From an uncultured Collinsella sp. (GTDB taxonomy: Bacteria > Actinomycetota > Coriobacteriia > Coriobacteriales > Coriobacteriaceae), in contig CABUHP010000017.1 of assembly GCA_902491415.1 (NCBI GenBank), forward strand, positions 1 through 15,351: a stretch of 15,351 nucleotides of DNA, read 5' to 3'. The notes under the pieces are model-generated. The model did no database searches, had not been told where the DNA came from, and was given only the letters and a program-made list of their open reading frames with translations. This document shows positions 14,095 through 15,351 of the stretch, one piece after another (the stretch's first letter is position 1; each line of letters starts with the position of its first letter). A program made the translations under genes and the position numbers.

Positions 14095-14298
14095 CTGGAC
14101 AATTAGTTCAGATACGTATTTTTTTAAAGCTCCAAAGGCCGTTCTGAGCCTTCTGAGCTCCCCGGCGAACGCCATACTGCCCAAAGCTCATCGCTTTCGA
14201 GTACGACCGCCGCATATTTACCCTCAAATCGCCCTCGAAAGCCCTTAGAAACGCCTCGAACGCCCGCCGTCTTATACGTATCTGAACTAACTGTCCAG
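14095..14298. repeat. 204-bp element closed by 24-bp inverted repeats
   Basis: The left arm at 14095-14118 (begins CTGGACAATTAGTTCAG) and the inverted right arm at 14275-14298 match at 23 of 24 positions. Inside are further pairings: GCTTTCGAG (14193-14201) with CTCGAAAGC (14234-14242), and AAGGC (14135-14139) with GCCTT (14148-14152). TTCTGAGC is also repeated in tandem (14143-14158). The element could be a miniature transposon-like repeat without a transposase or a branched structured RNA. Two minus-strand frames of 67-68 codons cross it but look incidental. It lies between the prs terminator and the nuclease-like gene. Confidence 0.8.
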
Positions 14299-14460
14299 TA
14301 GCTATCGTCAACCTTCGCGGCAGAGCTCAATTTCCTGCAATCCCCTCAACCGATTCCACCGATTTCATAACCCCCAGCCGTTCATGGCGCGCAGCGCCCC
14401 GCTGAGCGAAAAGAACGGTATGGCGGTCGCATTCTGCCGCCAACTTAGTACGTTATAGCT
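14299..14460. other. Leader region of the nuclease-like gene, no gene seen
   Basis: No convincing gene, promoter or RNA was found here. The only structure noted is a small TGGCGG/CCGCCA hairpin at 14421-14442, which ends 18 bases before the next ATG and could be a regulatory site. Confidence 0.3.
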
Positions 14461-15351
14461 ATGACGACCGTGATTTCACATCTCTCCGCCCTCCGCGCAA
14501 TTCGTCGCGCACGACGGGCGTACTCTGCCCTACCCTGGGACTCCGTTGATAGCGAACAGCAAGCACAGGCCTTGGCTGGCTGCATTCCCAACAATGACGC
14601 GATAGACTTTGGCGCACTTTCGATACTCGACGCCTGGAATGAAGATGATTCCGAACTGCTCGATCTTCTCGTTTCAAACGAAGACAACAGGCGCCCCGAC
14701 AAGCAACTTCTTCAGCATATTCTCTCCACTCCTCTTCCTGAAGGTGCAATTATGCACGTCGAGGCCGACATCTACGCAACGTCTCCTGCCATGACAGCCA
14801 TGCTTTGTTCCAAAAATGAATCAGTCGCCAAAACCTTGATGCTCCTTATGGAGCTGCTCGGAACCTACTCCCTTCCTCCCGGGGCAACATACCCCATTGC
14901 CTATGACGACATCTGGCCCAAGGGCGATGACTACGAAGCGATGGACGACCTCGATTGCCGGGGCGACCAGTCGGCGACCGAACAGCAGAACGAAACCCGC
15001 TACGAACAGGCACACTACAAATGCGAGCCCGCCACGACCATCGAAGAGCTCGAGGCGGTCGCACGCTTCGCCAAAAGTAGCTCATACACCTCGTTTCGCA
15101 CGGCAGTCAAGCTCGCCCGACCCGGATCTGCATCCCCAGCCGAATCCCTAATGTTTGCCGTTCTCGGAGCGCCCATGCGCTTTGACGGATTCGGATGTTG
15201 CAGCCCGCCCATGGGAGGCCTGCTACTCAACTATCGAATCGACTTCGACACCCTTGCGGTCAACATGTCCTCGGGCATCCCCTATGCCATCTGTGACCTA
15301 TATTGCCCGGCAGCCGGAGTCGACAACGAATACAACGGAATTGGGCACGAG
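14461..15351 (+). CDS. Uncharacterised protein with possible C-terminal nuclease core (3' end missing)
   Basis: The first 297 residues are visible, and the frame is still open at the window edge. The N-terminus (MTTVISHLSALRAIRRAR) and the following acidic, variable region (about 40-200) match no family I can name. Near the end, LNYRIDFD (256-263), PYAICDLYCP (274-283) and DNEYNGIGHE (288-297) resemble the start of a small PD-(D/E)XK or Vsr/DUF559-like nuclease: a strand, an acidic residue, then E-Y-x-G and His. I recall similar proteins being common in Coriobacteriia, but the role is unknown. The ATG at 14461 is the first after an in-frame TAG at 14446; there is no clear ribosome site, so leaderless translation is possible. 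The frame is certainly coding; the nuclease idea is tentative. Confidence 0.6.
   Translation, partial: MTTVISHLSALRAIRRARRAYSALPWDSVDSEQQAQALAGCIPNNDAIDFGALSILDAWNEDDSELLDLLVSNEDNRRPDKQLLQHILSTPLPEGAIMHVEADIYATSPAMTAMLCSKNESVAKTLMLLMELLGTYSLPPGATYPIAYDDIWPKGDDYEAMDDLDCRGDQSATEQQNETRYEQAHYKCEPATTIEELEAVARFAKSSSYTSFRTAVKLARPGSASPAESLMFAVLGAPMRFDGFGCCSPPMGGLLLNYRIDFDTLAVNMSSGIPYAICDLYCPAAGVDNEYNGIGHE

Noticed and set aside
13152..14102. 316-codon open frame opposite prs
   Set aside because: Same antisense composition artefact; prs on the other strand has every family motif.
14108..14330. Two minus-strand frames of 67 and 68 codons over the 204-bp element
   Set aside because: They overlap each other and the inverted repeats, lack ribosome sites and show no recognisable domain.

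Overview
The window looks like chromosome from a GC-rich actinobacterium of the class Coriobacteriia, most likely Collinsella or a close relative. This rests on base composition, codon choice, protein style and the gene set, not on a marker gene. The protein-coding content is largely core metabolism. The unusual material sits between the genes, where several different families of palindromic DNA occur.

Layout. (1) 1-453, minus: 5' end of an old-yellow-enzyme family oxidoreductase. (2) 454-981: intergenic, with a regular array at 595-893 of eight 17-bp arms in alternating orientation, one every 40-41 bp. (3) 982-1058, minus: initiator tRNA-fMet with its own promoter and terminator. (4) 1255-2028, plus: type III pantothenate kinase (coaX). 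(5) 2134-3330, minus: an AAA ATPase of the DUF4143 type, visibly AT-richer than its neighbours and bracketed by three copies of a 41-bp palindrome. (6) 3584-6864, minus: sirtuin, a folP-folK fusion with a long low-complexity insert, and a degenerate biotin-ligase-like protein. (7) 7001-7819, plus: exodeoxyribonuclease III. (8) 7969-11217, minus: a complete ECF vitamin-type transporter, ordered T component, fused double ATPase, S component, with coupled starts and stops. (9) 11417-14009, plus: glmU and prs, each with a clear terminator. (10) 14095-14298: a 204-bp element closed by 24-bp inverted repeats. (11) 14461 to the end, plus: 5' part of a protein whose visible C-terminus resembles the start of a nuclease core.

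How the genes connect. coaX starts CoA synthesis. folP-folK makes dihydropteroate. prs supplies PRPP and glmU supplies UDP-GlcNAc. The sirtuin consumes NAD. The ECF module probably imports a vitamin-like cofactor; a cobalamin-type substrate is only a guess. The possible undescribed systems are the alternating array at 595-893, the ATPase with its 41-bp palindromes, and the 204-bp inverted-repeat element next to the nuclease-like gene. None can be assigned a function from sequence alone.
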